Shown in pieces: positions 1 through 8,712 of a DNA stretch of 55,792 nt. The position numbers and the translations under genes were made by a program. The notes under the pieces are model-generated. The model had not been told where the DNA came from. It saw only the letters and a list, made by a program, of their open reading frames with translations, and made no database searches. The stretch's first letter is position 1. Each line of letters begins with the position of its first letter. Origin of the DNA: Omnitrophica WOR_2 bacterium RIFOXYA2_FULL_38_17 (lineage in GTDB: Bacteria; Omnitrophota; Gorgyraeia; Zapsychrales; Zapsychraceae); assembly GCA_001805965.1 (NCBI GenBank), contig MHHG01000016.1, forward strand, positions 1-55,792, written 5' to 3'.

Positions 1-269
1 GAGATGCAATAAAATTTCTTCAGGACAATTTGGAGGTTATTGGTATTTTTAGTGATAAGAAAATGCAAAAAATGTTGCTTCCAATGTTTATTGAAGCAGA
101 GATTGTTCAAACAGAACCTGGATTTAAAGGCGATTCCTCAAGAGCAGGCACAAAGCCAGCAACAATAGATACAGGTACGGTGATTCAGGTTCCACTTTTT
201 GTCGAGGTCGGTGATTTCATAAAGATCGATACAAGAACGGGTTCATATGTTGAAAGGATAAAAAAATGA
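1..269 (+). CDS. efp: Elongation factor P, 3' part
   Basis: C-terminal half of translation elongation factor P, which helps the ribosome through polyproline stretches. The reading frame is open from the first bases of the window (first full codon at 3), so the gene starts upstream and only about 88 of the usual ~185 residues are visible. What remains is the two OB-type domains: the AEIVQTEPG segment, then [38 protein letters not shown], which is very typical of the family (quoted here only to show the C-terminal signature [11 protein letters not shown]). The N-terminal domain bearing the modified lysine is outside the window. Its TGA overlaps the ATG of accB (ATGA), an efp-accB-accC order common in bacteria and consistent with one operon. 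Confidence 0.95.
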   Translation, partial: DAIKFLQDNLEVIGIFSDKKMQKMLLPMFIEAEIVQTEPGFKGDSSRAGTKPATIDTGTVIQVPLFVEVGDFIKIDTRTGSYVERIKK

Positions 270-718
270 ATTTAAAAGAAATTCGTGAAATGATTAGTTT
301 AATGAATGATAATGATTTGATCGAAATAGAAATTGAAAGATCAGGCTCAAAAGTTAAGCTTAAAAAAGCATCAGCTCAGGAGTTTGTGGCGGTACAAAAA
401 GCACCAGTTGAATATGCGGCGTCCGTCCAAGCACAAGCAGCAGCTCTTGCCACAGCAGCAGAAAAATCAAACGCAACCAGAAAAGGCATTAAATCCCCGA
501 TGGTTGGAACGTTTTATCGTGCACCATCTCCGGATTCTGCTCCGTATGTTGAGCTAGGTCAAGTTGTTGATAAAGGGCAGGTTGTCTGTATCATTGAAGC
601 GATGAAACTCATGAATGAAATCAAATCAGAGGTTAAGGGTAAGATCGTGGAGATACCTATAGAAAATGCTCAGCCTGTTGAATTCGATCAAACTTTATTT
701 TACATTGAAGTGGTTTAA
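266..718 (+). CDS. accB: Biotin carboxyl carrier protein of acetyl-CoA carboxylase
   Basis: Carries the biotin that shuttles CO2 from biotin carboxylase to carboxyltransferase in malonyl-CoA synthesis, the first step of fatty acid synthesis. It has 150 residues, normal for BCCP. An N-terminal helical segment (1-40) is followed by an Ala/Gln-rich linker (about 45-70), then the biotinyl domain with [14 protein letters not shown] and the biotinylation motif EAMKLMNEI, whose target lysine is K114. The ATG overlaps the efp stop and the stop lies 2 bases before accC. The carboxyltransferase subunits accA/accD are not in the window. Confidence 0.97.
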   Translation: MNLKEIREMISLMNDNDLIEIEIERSGSKVKLKKASAQEFVAVQKAPVEYAASVQAQAAALATAAEKSNATRKGIKSPMVGTFYRAPSPDSAPYVELGQVVDKGQVVCIIEAMKLMNEIKSEVKGKIVEIPIENAQPVEFDQTLFYIEVV

Positions 719-720
719 TT

Positions 721-2079
721 ATGTTTTCAAAGATACTAATAGCAAATAGAGGCGAGATCGCCATAAGAATAATCCGGGCATGTCGTGAATTAGGGGTCAA
801 AACAGTTGCTGTTTATTCAAAAGCAGATAGAGATTCGTTGCATGTGCGTTTTGCAGATGAAGCAGTTTGTATCGGTCCGGCATCCAGTTTTGACAGCTAT
901 TTAAATATTCCTGCAATAATTTCAGCAGCAGAGATAACTGATGTTGAAGCTATTCATCCGGGATATGGTTTCTTGGCTGAGAATGCACACTTTGCTGAAA
1001 TATGTGAATCATGCAAGATAACATTTATTGGTCCCAAACCGCGGACGATAAGGTCCATGGGTGACAAGGTCGTCGCTAGAGAGACGATGCGTAAAACGGG
1101 CATCCCTCTTACTCCAGGGGGGAAAGGGATAGTGAAAAATGTTGAGGATGCGCTAGCAATTGCTAAAGAAATCAAATATCCGGTGATTATCAAGGCAGCT
1201 GCTGGGGGTGGTGGAAAAGGGATGAGGGTCTGTCATAATGATATAACATTGGCTAGTTCGATTACTATTGCACAAAACGAGGCAGGTGCTAATTTTGGAA
1301 ATCCAGATGTTTACATGGAAAAGTATATTCAGGACCCTAGGCATATTGAGTTTCAAATAGTAGCAGATAATTATGGCAATGTAATTCATCTGGGAGAAAG
1401 GGATTGCAGTATTCAGAGACGTCACCAGAAACTTTTAGAGGAGGCTCCTTCACCAGCACTTGACCAAGAGTTAAGAAATAAAATGGGAGACTTGGCTGTA
1501 AAGGCGGCGAAAGCTGCTGATTACCAAGGGGTTGGAACAATAGAATTCTTGCTGGATTCTAAAGGTGAATTCTATTTTATGGAAATGAATACTCGTATTC
1601 AAGTAGAGCATCCGGTTACTGAAATGGTCACAGGGATAGATTTATTGAAATTGCAGATTAGAATTGCCGCAGGTGAAAAACTTCATCTTAAACAAGAAGA
1701 CGTTAAAATTGTAGGGCATGCTATTGAATGCCGCATTAATGCCGAAGATCCTACAAATAATTTTATGCCCTCTCCTGGAAATATTGACCAGTTAAATTTA
1801 CCGGGGGGTTTTGGTGTCAGAATTGATACTCATATTTATCCCGGATATAAAATAAGTCCGTATTATGATTCAATGGTCGCGAAACTGATTACGTATGGTA
1901 AAAATCGTAAAGAAGCAATTAGTATTATGCGCAGGGCTTTAGATGAGTTTTATATCAGCCCCATTAAAACAACTATTAGTCTGCATTCAGAGATATTGCA
2001 GAATCCTTTTTTTGTAGAAGGAAAAGTATCGACGCATTTTCTAGAGAACAATATGAAAAATTATTTGGAGGAAAGTTGA
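721..2079 (+). CDS. accC: Biotin carboxylase subunit of acetyl-CoA carboxylase
   Basis: ATP-dependent carboxylation of the biotin on AccB. It has 452 residues, close to the E. coli length. An N-terminal biotin carboxylase domain ([17 protein letters not shown]) is followed by an ATP-grasp domain with the glycine-rich loop [11 protein letters not shown] and the catalytic/metal segment [16 protein letters not shown], then a C-terminal domain. All key motifs appear intact. It directly follows accB, and its TGA overlaps the next ATG (TGATG at 2077-2081), so translation of the Asp23-like gene is probably coupled to it. Confidence 0.98.
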   Translation: MFSKILIANRGEIAIRIIRACRELGVKTVAVYSKADRDSLHVRFADEAVCIGPASSFDSYLNIPAIISAAEITDVEAIHPGYGFLAENAHFAEICESCKITFIGPKPRTIRSMGDKVVARETMRKTGIPLTPGGKGIVKNVEDALAIAKEIKYPVIIKAAAGGGGKGMRVCHNDITLASSITIAQNEAGANFGNPDVYMEKYIQDPRHIEFQIVADNYGNVIHLGERDCSIQRRHQKLLEEAPSPALDQELRNKMGDLAVKAAKAADYQGVGTIEFLLDSKGEFYFMEMNTRIQVEHPVTEMVTGIDLLKLQIRIAAGEKLHLKQEDVKIVGHAIECRINAEDPTNNFMPSPGNIDQLNLPGGFGVRIDTHIYPGYKISPYYDSMVAKLITYGKNRKEAISIMRRALDEFYISPIKTTISLHSEILQNPFFVEGKVSTHFLENNMKNYLEES

Positions 2080-2432
2080 TGAGAGAAGGAAATACTATTG
2101 ATCTAGGTTCCATACAGGTCCATAAAAAGGTTATTGAAGAAATAATAGATAATTCTATAAAAGATATGGAAGGTGTAAGTTTGGTTGAGGAAAACCTTAG
2201 TGAAAAATTCTTTGGATTGTTTGGGAAAAAAAGTTGTCCAGGGATCAGTATCAAAATGCTCGATGAGGGACAATTGAGCGTGGAAGTTAAAGTTATTGTC
2301 AGATACGGATTGAATATTCCGGAAACTGCCAGGCAAATTCAAGATATGATAAAAATGTCACTAGATAAAACGATTGATCTTGATTTGAAAAATATTAATG
2401 TAAATATCCATGGCATAGAGAGGGGGAAATGA
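2079..2432 (+). CDS. Asp23/Gls24-family envelope stress protein
   Basis: A 117-residue Asp23/Gls24-like protein. The family is best known from Firmicutes, where Asp23 is a membrane-associated cell-envelope stress protein recruited by a membrane anchor. The TIDLGSIQVHKKVIEEII start and the SVEVKVIVRYGLNIPETARQIQ strand-helix segment are characteristic. I chose the ATG at 2079 over the TTG just before it because GGAGG at 2067-2071 is well placed. It overlaps accC by one base and its own stop overlaps the next start. A likely partner is the next gene. Biochemical function is unknown; a role in envelope homeostasis is inference. Confidence 0.85.
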   Translation: MREGNTIDLGSIQVHKKVIEEIIDNSIKDMEGVSLVEENLSEKFFGLFGKKSCPGISIKMLDEGQLSVEVKVIVRYGLNIPETARQIQDMIKMSLDKTIDLDLKNINVNIHGIERGK

Positions 2433-3040
2433 TGAAGTTTTTTACCCGGATTGCTGTTCTTTTTCACGTTACTTTAACATTGTTTGTTTGTTGTTTTCTT
2501 AGTTTTTTTGCACTTAGAATGTTAAATGTAAGTGATGTCAACTGGTTTTTAAGCATTGTATATGCTGATGAGGGATCTGGGCCTGTTGTTCTATCTATAG
2601 CAGGCTTAATGTTTATAATGAATTTTGTATTCTTTAAAATGTTTTTTGTGAGTAACCGTCAAGATAATATCATAGCATTTGATAATCCGGCAGGAAGAGT
2701 TAGCGTGTCCTTGGTTGCTTTGGAAGAAATGATAAAAAGAAAAGTAGTTCAAATGCCTGATATCAAAGATGTAAAAGTGAGGCTTACAGCATCTAAGAAA
2801 GGCTTGTATGTTAGAATTAAATTGGTTCTTAGTTCAGAAGTAAATATCCCAGAAATCACATCAAAAGTTCAGGATAAGATCACAAGAAAAGTTCAAAGCA
2901 CCATTGGAATTGAAGAGCCGGTCAATGTTGCTATATATGTAGGAAAAATTATCCCTGAAAAAATGAAAGAAAAGCTTCAAAATGTTCAACAAGAGGAAAA
3001 AACGGAAGTTAATGTGCCGTTTGAAGGGTATAGGGCATAA
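2429..3040 (+). CDS. AmaP-like membrane anchor for Asp23 protein
   Basis: A 203-residue membrane protein with two predicted transmembrane helices (about residues 6-30 and 53-74) and a cytoplasmic C-terminal domain. That domain resembles the Asp23 fold itself (VKVRLTASKKGLYVRIKLVL...VNIPEITSKVQDKITRKV). This is the architecture of AmaP, the membrane anchor of Asp23 in Staphylococcus. The ATG overlaps the stop of the Asp23-like gene and is preceded by AGAGGGGG. The C-terminal tail is Gln/Glu/Lys-rich. The pair probably forms one membrane-tethered complex; the call rests on architecture and neighbourhood rather than a strong motif. Confidence 0.75.
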   Translation: MMKFFTRIAVLFHVTLTLFVCCFLSFFALRMLNVSDVNWFLSIVYADEGSGPVVLSIAGLMFIMNFVFFKMFFVSNRQDNIIAFDNPAGRVSVSLVALEEMIKRKVVQMPDIKDVKVRLTASKKGLYVRIKLVLSSEVNIPEITSKVQDKITRKVQSTIGIEEPVNVAIYVGKIIPEKMKEKLQNVQQEEKTEVNVPFEGYRA

Positions 3041-3085
3041 GCCTATTGCTTTATAAAACGAAGTATAAAAAAGGATATGTTTAAA

Positions 3086-4114
3086 ATGAAAAAGATCGGT
3101 ATTTTAACAGGTGGAGCTGATTGTCCGGGACTAAACTCAGTTATTCGAGCGGTTGTTAGAAAAGCCATGAAGGAAGGATATGTTGTCACTGGTATTAAAA
3201 ATGGATGGAACGGATTAATCGAAAATGATATGAGGGTTCTTGATTTAAGAGTTACTTCGGGTATTCTTGATCGGGGCGGAACTATTTTAGGTACTAGTAA
3301 AAGTGTCGCGACCCTTTCTTTAGCTCAGATTAATCAAGCAGTTGAGAACTATAATCGAAGCGGCATGGATGCGATTATTGCTGTTGGAGGTGAGAACACG
3401 CTAAGAATTGGTTATGACTTATATGTTAATAATGGCGTAAATATTGTTGGTGTCCCAAAATCTATAGATAATGCGCTTTCTGGCACTGATTATGCTTTTG
3501 GTTTTGATACTGCAGTTAATGTTGCTACAGAATGTATTGACAGGCTACATACTACTGCGGAAAGTCACCATAGAATAATAGTTATTGAGGTTATGGGTCG
3601 TTATACAGGATGGATTGCAATTGAAGCTGGTATAGCGGGCGGTGCAAACTATATTTTGGTTCCCGAAGTTCCTGTGGATATTGACGAGTTGTGTGAGTCA
3701 GTAAAAGAAAGACATAAAAGAGGTAAAATGTTTAGCCTGATAGTTGTTTCTGAAGGGACTATAGTTGAAGGGTATAATGCGCCTTTGGAGAAAAGTATTG
3801 TCGGAAGCAATATTAGGTCTAGAAAGGTTGGAGAACTAATAGCTAATCTTATTGAAGAAAAAACTGGATATGAAACAAGAGTTAGCGTTCTTGGACATAT
3901 ACAGCGTGGAGGCACTCCAACTGCTTATGACAGGATCATTAGTACTCGCTTTGGAGTGAAGGCGGTTGAATTGGTAAAAGAAGGTAAGTTTGGAATGATG
4001 GTCAGCCTTTTGAACAATAAGATCCGTTATATCGAGATTAAGGACGCTATAAAGAAACGTAAGGCAGTAGATAAAGAGCTTTTTAAGATAGTTGATGTTT
4101 TTTCTGATCAGTAG
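3086..4114 (+). CDS. pfkA: 6-phosphofructokinase (PPi/ATP specificity unclear)
   Basis: Phosphorylates fructose 6-phosphate to fructose 1,6-bisphosphate. It has 342 residues from the ATG at 3086, chosen over the ATG at 3077 because AAGGAT lies at a proper distance only from the former. The family motifs GGADCPGLNSVIR, VMGRYTGWIA, SEGTIVEG and LGHIQRGGTP are present. At the nucleotide-specificity sites it has GGENT (Asn at the E. coli Gly104 site) and PKSIDN (Lys at the Gly124 site). The residue equal to E. coli Asp129 is Ala (SIDNAL). Lys124 is typical of PPi-dependent or group III enzymes; Asn104 is neither the ATP (Gly) nor the PPi (Asp) form. Phosphoryl donor cannot be assigned. Confidence 0.9.
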   Translation: MKKIGILTGGADCPGLNSVIRAVVRKAMKEGYVVTGIKNGWNGLIENDMRVLDLRVTSGILDRGGTILGTSKSVATLSLAQINQAVENYNRSGMDAIIAVGGENTLRIGYDLYVNNGVNIVGVPKSIDNALSGTDYAFGFDTAVNVATECIDRLHTTAESHHRIIVIEVMGRYTGWIAIEAGIAGGANYILVPEVPVDIDELCESVKERHKRGKMFSLIVVSEGTIVEGYNAPLEKSIVGSNIRSRKVGELIANLIEEKTGYETRVSVLGHIQRGGTPTAYDRIISTRFGVKAVELVKEGKFGMMVSLLNNKIRYIEIKDAIKKRKAVDKELFKIVDVFSDQ

Positions 4115-4126
4115 ATATATTTTGGG

Positions 4127-4696
4127 ATGACAATGAAAGAAAAGATCAAAAAGATTTTTAATGAATCTATAGAAGTTAAACATAAGTCATTAGACAAGAA
4201 TTTAGATAAAATTGTTTTGGCTGTAAAAGAGATCAATAGGGCCGTCAAAAAGAATAAAAAAATTCTTTTGTTTGGAAATGGCGGGTCAGCAGCAGACTCG
4301 CAGCACATTGCGGCAGAATTTATTGGTCGTTTTAAAAAGGAGCGCAGAGCTGTTGGAGCGGTTGCGTTGACAACAGATACTTCTTGTTTAACAGCGTTGG
4401 GCAATGATTATAGCTTTGATATTATCTTTTCCAGGCAGATAGAGGGCTTGGGACAAAAAGGTGATATAGCGATAGGTATTTCAACAAGTGGTAATTCAAA
4501 GAATGTAATTGAGGGTATCAAGAAAGCTAAAGATTTAGGATTGAAGACGATAACTTTGACAGGCTGTGATGGCGGAAAGCTTGCTAAGATAAGCGATATA
4601 AGTATTATAGTTCCATCAAATGATACTGCAAGGATCCAAGAATCACACTCATGTATAGCTCATGCTATATGTGAATTGGTTGAGAACAGTATCTAA
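4127..4696 (+). CDS. gmhA: Phosphoheptose isomerase (SIS domain)
   Basis: Converts sedoheptulose 7-phosphate to D-glycero-manno-heptose 7-phosphate, the first step of ADP-heptose synthesis for the LPS inner core. It has 189 residues, the normal GmhA length. One SIS domain carries LLFGNGGSAADSQHIAAEF, ISTSGNSKNVI and a C-terminal SHSCIAHAICELVE with the conserved His. A second in-frame ATG at 4133 is an alternative start. It is 12 bp after pfkA and 15 bp before a heptose 1-phosphate adenylyltransferase gene, so the pair supports an LPS-bearing outer membrane. Confidence 0.92.
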   Translation: MTMKEKIKKIFNESIEVKHKSLDKNLDKIVLAVKEINRAVKKNKKILLFGNGGSAADSQHIAAEFIGRFKKERRAVGAVALTTDTSCLTALGNDYSFDIIFSRQIEGLGQKGDIAIGISTSGNSKNVIEGIKKAKDLGLKTITLTGCDGGKLAKISDISIIVPSNDTARIQESHSCIAHAICELVENSI

Positions 4697-4711
4697 TTTC
4701 TGAAAAATAAA

Positions 4712-5200
4712 GTGAATACAAAACATAAAATTGTAAAACTCCCTACTTTAAAGAAAAAACTCGCTGTTCTTCGTAAACAGGGCAAAAAGATAGTTTTTAC
4801 TAATGGTTGTTTTGATATCGTTCACTACGGTCATATTAGTTATCTTGAGACGGCAAAGAAGAACGATAGGGTACTTGTTTTAGGATTGAATAGTGATTCG
4901 TCAGTTAAGAGTCTTAAAGGGCCAGAGCGTCCCATTATTTCTCAGGATAAGAGGGCTGGATTGTTAGCAGCCCTGGAATGCGTTGATTTTGTTGTTTTGT
5001 TCAATGAGGACACGCCATTGAAGTTGATCTCAAGAATAAAGCCGGATGTGCTGATCAAAGGCGCAGATTACAAAGATAAGGTTGTTGTCGGAAGTGATGT
5101 TGTTAAAGAGAATGGCGGTAAAGTTGAGTTTATCAAGTTCGTCAGGAATTGCTCATCGACAAATATTATTGAAGAGATTTTAAAGCGGTGCAAAAAATAG
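4712..5200 (+). CDS. hldE: D-glycero-beta-D-manno-heptose 1-phosphate adenylyltransferase (RfaE2/HldC-like)
   Basis: Transfers AMP to heptose 1-phosphate to make ADP-heptose. It has 162 residues and is equivalent only to the C-terminal half of E. coli HldE; no ribokinase-like domain is attached. Nucleotidyltransferase motifs are [17 protein letters not shown] (HxGH type), [18 protein letters not shown] and the C-terminal [13 protein letters not shown] start. The heptose 7-phosphate kinase, GmhB and HldD steps must be encoded elsewhere. The 3' end overlaps the GTG of the thiD2-like gene by 13 bases. Confidence 0.9.
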   Translation: MNTKHKIVKLPTLKKKLAVLRKQGKKIVFTNGCFDIVHYGHISYLETAKKNDRVLVLGLNSDSSVKSLKGPERPIISQDKRAGLLAALECVDFVVLFNEDTPLKLISRIKPDVLIKGADYKDKVVVGSDVVKENGGKVEFIKFVRNCSSTNIIEEILKRCKK

Positions 5201-5604
5201 AAGAAAAAAAATTGCTTAGGATCGTTGATGCCAATTTTAACAGGGCCAAGGAAGGCTTGAGGGTTTGTGAGGATATTTGCAGGTTTGTTATTGATAGCAA
5301 GAGTTTAACGAGGAATTTCAAGGACGTTCGACATGATCTTACAGAAATAATTTCTTCTTTAAAGTTTAAGACAGTAATATTTGCTAGAGATATTGAGGGT
5401 GATATAGGTAAAGGCTCAACAGTTTCCGAGTTCAAGAGAGAAAAGCTTTTTGATGTTTTTGTTGCTAATTCACAGAGGGCAAAGGAATCGGTTAGGGTTT
5501 TAGAAGAATTTTCCAAGTTGTTGGATATAAAACTAGCGCAGAAATTAAAAAGCCTGCGGTATAAGATTTATGCTTACGAAAAAAAAGTTATTGAGAAACT
5601 CTAG
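5188..5604 (+). CDS. ThiD2-type hydroxymethylpyrimidine phosphate kinase domain
   Basis: A 138-residue all-helical protein matching the ThiD2 domain usually found fused to the N-terminus of ThiE (for example in cyanobacteria). Signature segments are [22 protein letters not shown], a central [10 protein letters not shown] and [19 protein letters not shown]. ThiD2 has been reported as a monofunctional HMP-phosphate kinase, supplying HMP-PP for thiamine synthesis. GTG start at 5188 inside the end of the upstream gene. Here it is a separate ORF overlapping thiE by 35 bases. The overlap contains a run of eight A (5579-5586), and removing one A would join the two reading frames into the usual fusion. 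Confidence 0.85.
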   Translation: MQKIEEKKLLRIVDANFNRAKEGLRVCEDICRFVIDSKSLTRNFKDVRHDLTEIISSLKFKTVIFARDIEGDIGKGSTVSEFKREKLFDVFVANSQRAKESVRVLEEFSKLLDIKLAQKLKSLRYKIYAYEKKVIEKL

Positions 5605-6205
5605 GCTTTATTTGATCTTGGATGCACAGGTAAATAGTTATAGTGAGCTCTTTGAAATCGCTAAGAAAGCAGTTTTAGGTAAAGTTGATATAGTTCAGCT
5701 TCGTGATAAAAGCGGGAATATTAAGGATATCTTGAAGTTTTCTGAAAAGCTGAAAAAGCTAACAGATGGTAAGATGCCTTTTATTTTGAATGACCGGCCG
5801 GATCTTGCATTGGCTGTTTCAGCATCTGGTGTTCATGTCGGGCAAGATGATATTCCTATAAAATACGCACGGAAAATATTGGGCAAGAATGCAATTATCG
5901 GTGTTTCTTGTCAAAATTATATTCATGCCCAAAAAGCACAAGATGATGGGGCTGACTACGTTGGGTTAGGTTCTATTCATAAAACCTTAACTAAGCCAGA
6001 CAGGCAGCCTATGGATGTTGATCTGATCAAAAAAATAACGAAAAACATTAAGATCCCGGTCTTTGCTATAGGAGGGATTCAGATTTCAAATATTGCTGAA
6101 GTTAAGATTTTTGGTATAGAGCGGTTTGCTGTTTGTCGGGCAATTTGTCAGGCAAAAGATATAGATAAAGCAATAGATGATTTCAAGAAAGCGATACAGG
6201 CTTAA
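5570..6205 (+). CDS. thiE: Thiamine phosphate synthase
   Basis: Joins HMP-PP and thiazole phosphate to thiamine monophosphate. It is a TIM-barrel of 211 residues, normal for ThiE. Conserved segments are VDIVQLRDKSG, FILNDRPDLAL, GVHVGQDDIP, IIGVSCQ, YVGLGSIHKT(L)TKPDR and PVFAIGGIQ. The ATG at 5570 lies within the upstream thiD2 frame with no clear ribosome-binding site. Translation is therefore probably coupled, or the protein is made as a fusion by slippage at the A8 run. No TPP riboswitch is visible because the gene sits inside an operon. Confidence 0.93.
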   Translation: MLTKKKLLRNSRLYLILDAQVNSYSELFEIAKKAVLGKVDIVQLRDKSGNIKDILKFSEKLKKLTDGKMPFILNDRPDLALAVSASGVHVGQDDIPIKYARKILGKNAIIGVSCQNYIHAQKAQDDGADYVGLGSIHKTLTKPDRQPMDVDLIKKITKNIKIPVFAIGGIQISNIAEVKIFGIERFAVCRAICQAKDIDKAIDDFKKAIQA

Positions 6206-6291
6206 AGACTTTTCTGAAAAAATGAAGGTTATTTGAAAAAACATGTTTTACTATGAGGCAGTAGGGTCAATTTATTTTTTATATATATTAT

Positions 6292-6362
6292 GCGAGGGTA
6301 ATTCAATGGTAGAATGTCAGCTTCCCAAGCTGATAACGCGGGTTCGATTCCCGTTCCTCGCT
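6292..6362 (+). tRNA. tRNA-Gly(CCC)
   Basis: A full cloverleaf can be drawn. The acceptor stem GCGAGGG pairs with TCCTCGC (one G-U). The D arm is ATTC/GAAT, the anticodon stem TCAGC/GCTGA with loop TTCCCAA gives anticodon CCC (reads GGG), and the T arm is around GGTTCGATTCC. The discriminator is T (6362) and the next bases are CAG, so the CCA end is not encoded and must be added enzymatically. It lies only 14 bases upstream of the NlpD-like gene. Confidence 0.95.
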
Positions 6363-6376
6363 CAGTTGAATTTAAT

Positions 6377-7081
6377 ATGAAGACAAAAAATATATTTTTA
6401 TTGGGTGTTTTGTTTGGATTATTGTCGGGGTGTGCATCATTAGAGACCAGGAATACTGACTTGGTCACAGGTTTTCCTGAAGCTGAATATGAATTGTCCA
6501 ATATTGAATACAAGGTTCCGGAGAGATTAGGGGTTTATCATAAAGTAAAGCGCGGTGAAACGATCTGGAGGATAGCAAAGGCCTATGAAGTTTCTATAAA
6601 TGATATTATTGATACAAATAATATCCCGAATGCAGCTCAGATTGACGAGAATCAATTGGTTTTTATACCGGGTGTCTATGCTGAAAAAAGTATAATTCTG
6701 GATACCGGAGAAACAGAAAAAGAATTTATTTGGCCTGTAAAAGGAAAAGTGATCAAGTTCTTCCAGGTTAAGAACGGATCACAGATTAATAAAGGAATTG
6801 ATATAAAAACGCGAGCAGGAGAAGGCGTCAAAGCTTCTCGCACAGGAAGAATAGTTTTTGCAGATTATCTTAGCGGTTATGGCAATACAGTTATTTTAGA
6901 CCATTTAGATGGATATTTTACGGTGTATTCAAATAATGCAAGGATTCTAGTAAATCTGGGCGATGTGGTTTTAAAAGGAAAAGAAATTGCTCAAATCGGG
7001 CGCCGAAATGATTTAGCAGCGCTACATTTTGAAATAAGAAGGAATTCAATAGAGGACAATCCTCTTTATTATTTGCCATGA
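6377..7081 (+). CDS. LysM/M23-domain lipoprotein, NlpD-like, degenerate active site
   Basis: A 234-residue lipoprotein with a signal peptide ending in LLSGC (lipid-modified Cys19). One LysM peptidoglycan-binding domain follows (about 55-98: YHKVKRGETIWRIAKAY...), then a C-terminal LytM/M23 domain (about 120-234). The catalytic zinc ligands look incomplete. The usual HxGxD motif is NKGID, and the usual HLHFEI is ALHFEI, so the first His of each motif is missing. This matches NlpD/EnvC-type proteins, which activate amidases rather than cut peptidoglycan. The start was placed at 6377 because upstream in-frame codons lie in the tRNA and because the lipoprotein signal begins there. Confidence 0.88.
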   Translation: MKTKNIFLLGVLFGLLSGCASLETRNTDLVTGFPEAEYELSNIEYKVPERLGVYHKVKRGETIWRIAKAYEVSINDIIDTNNIPNAAQIDENQLVFIPGVYAEKSIILDTGETEKEFIWPVKGKVIKFFQVKNGSQINKGIDIKTRAGEGVKASRTGRIVFADYLSGYGNTVILDHLDGYFTVYSNNARILVNLGDVVLKGKEIAQIGRRNDLAALHFEIRRNSIEDNPLYYLP

Positions 7082-8712
7082 GTTACATAGATTTAGAAAA
7101 TAGTTTTTTTGGCAGGACAAAAGTATTGGATTTGCTTAAAAGGCGAGTTATTGACCTCAAAGAAGGCTACCGCCAGAACATTGCAATACTGGGCAATCAG
7201 TTTGTTGGCAAGACTTCTTTATTGCATCATTTTATAGCAAACCTAGATGAAAGAGATGTTACTGTCGTTTATCTTGATTTTGAAAATAAAGACTTCGGTT
7301 ACTTTATGTCAAAGCTAATTGGAAGTCTTCTGTACAATTTCTCAAAGAAGAAGAATTTAGATCTTCACGATGACATAAATCTGCTTCTTGAAACTACCAA
7401 AGATCATATTCCAAATACTGTTCAGGTGATTAGAAAGATCCAAAAGGATTTCAGCAAAGGAAAACTTTCTGAGTGCTATTTAGGGTTGTTAACGCTTCCT
7501 GAGGTTTTTACAAATGAAACTGAACAATTCTGTGTTTTAGTCCTTGATGAGTTTCAAAATATTGATAATTTTATGATCCCTGATTCATTTGTCAATCTTG
7601 GCAAGAAGATAATGACCCAGAAAAAATGCCTCTATCTTGTTTCTAGCTCTTTTCCGCACTTGGCTCACAAGATATTATCGGAGAAATTATCATTATTGTT
7701 CGGTAATTTTGAGATTATTGATATTGATGCTTTTGATTTAGCCACGAGCCAGAAGTTTATAGATAAGAATTTAAAAGGAATGAAGATCGGTGTTCAGTTG
7801 CGCGGCTTTTTGACTGATTTTGCAGGGGGGCACCCGCTTTACCTTAATTTATTATGTCGTGAGCTGATAAATCTTTGTTCAATACATAATCAAGCTGAAG
7901 TCTATAAGCCAATTCTTACCCAGGCAGTTGAGAATACAATATTTGATAGATGGGGCGTAATAAGCAGGCATTTTGAGATAATTGTAAAAGATATTTGTGG
8001 TGGTCGTGGAAACAGCATAATTTCATCGATATTAATATCTCTTGCTAATGGCAAATATAAAAACGATGAGATTATTCAAGATGTTATTATGAAGAAGTCG
8101 CAAATGATACAACGACTTAATAGGCTTATAGAATTAGGCATTGTAGTAAAGAATGGTGATTTTTATTGTTTTAAGGATAAGCTCTTGAAGTACTGGATTA
8201 AGTTTGTTTATCAGAAGCGATTAAGGGATGTTGAGCTTGCTCCGGATAAACAAAGAAAACAGTATAAAGAAGAGTTTCATAAGTTGATAGATGATTTTAA
8301 TGTGACTTCAAGAAAAGACTTATCTTCAAGGATTGTTGAATTATTTAATTGTTTTGATAATGAAGCCTTTAGCTTAAACGGAAAAAAATATAGATTGCCT
8401 TTATTTAGGACAGTTGAGCCATTTAGGTTTAAAAATGAAAGTGGTATTTACTTCGACATGATCAAGGCGTCTTCAGAAAATGACCAGTGGTTCGTTGTTG
8501 TTAAAAAAGATAATGTTGGCGAAACAGATATCAATACTGTTATGAGCGAAGTGAAGAAGTTGACAAAAAGGATAGATAGGTGCCTTATTATTTCTTTGAC
8601 CGGACTTGATGAAAATGCGAGAATAAGAGCCCTTGAAGAAAAATTCTGGATATGGAACGAGGGTGAGCTAAATACTTTATTAACTCTTTTTGATAAACCA
8701 TATATTTTATGA
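7078..8712 (+). CDS. P-loop ATPase of the AAA/STAND type
   Basis: A 544-residue protein beginning with a FFGR box typical of ORC1/STAND-like ATPases. The Walker A motif is GNQFVGKTS (39-47) and Walker B is LVLDEFQ (154-160). A following GGHPLYLNLLCREL segment resembles the sensor-2/helical lid region. A winged-helix-like part (about 320-375) and a C-terminal alpha/beta region with SLTGLDENARIRALEEKFWIW may be nuclease-like but have no motif I can verify. Starts overlap on both sides (ATGA with the lipoprotein and with the phosphoesterase). Substrate or partner unknown; a regulatory or signalling ATPase is possible. Confidence 0.75.
   Translation: MSYIDLENSFFGRTKVLDLLKRRVIDLKEGYRQNIAILGNQFVGKTSLLHHFIANLDERDVTVVYLDFENKDFGYFMSKLIGSLLYNFSKKKNLDLHDDINLLLETTKDHIPNTVQVIRKIQKDFSKGKLSECYLGLLTLPEVFTNETEQFCVLVLDEFQNIDNFMIPDSFVNLGKKIMTQKKCLYLVSSSFPHLAHKILSEKLSLLFGNFEIIDIDAFDLATSQKFIDKNLKGMKIGVQLRGFLTDFAGGHPLYLNLLCRELINLCSIHNQAEVYKPILTQAVENTIFDRWGVISRHFEIIVKDICGGRGNSIISSILISLANGKYKNDEIIQDVIMKKSQMIQRLNRLIELGIVVKNGDFYCFKDKLLKYWIKFVYQKRLRDVELAPDKQRKQYKEEFHKLIDDFNVTSRKDLSSRIVELFNCFDNEAFSLNGKKYRLPLFRTVEPFRFKNESGIYFDMIKASSENDQWFVVVKKDNVGETDINTVMSEVKKLTKRIDRCLIISLTGLDENARIRALEEKFWIWNEGELNTLLTLFDKPYIL

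Noticed and set aside
5188..6205. TPP riboswitch for the thiamine genes
   Set aside because: The thi genes overlap upstream coding sequence, leaving no leader in which a riboswitch could fold.
6314..6376. Longer N-terminus for the NlpD-like lipoprotein
   Set aside because: This stretch lies in the tRNA-Gly gene and would bury the lipoprotein signal peptide inside the protein.
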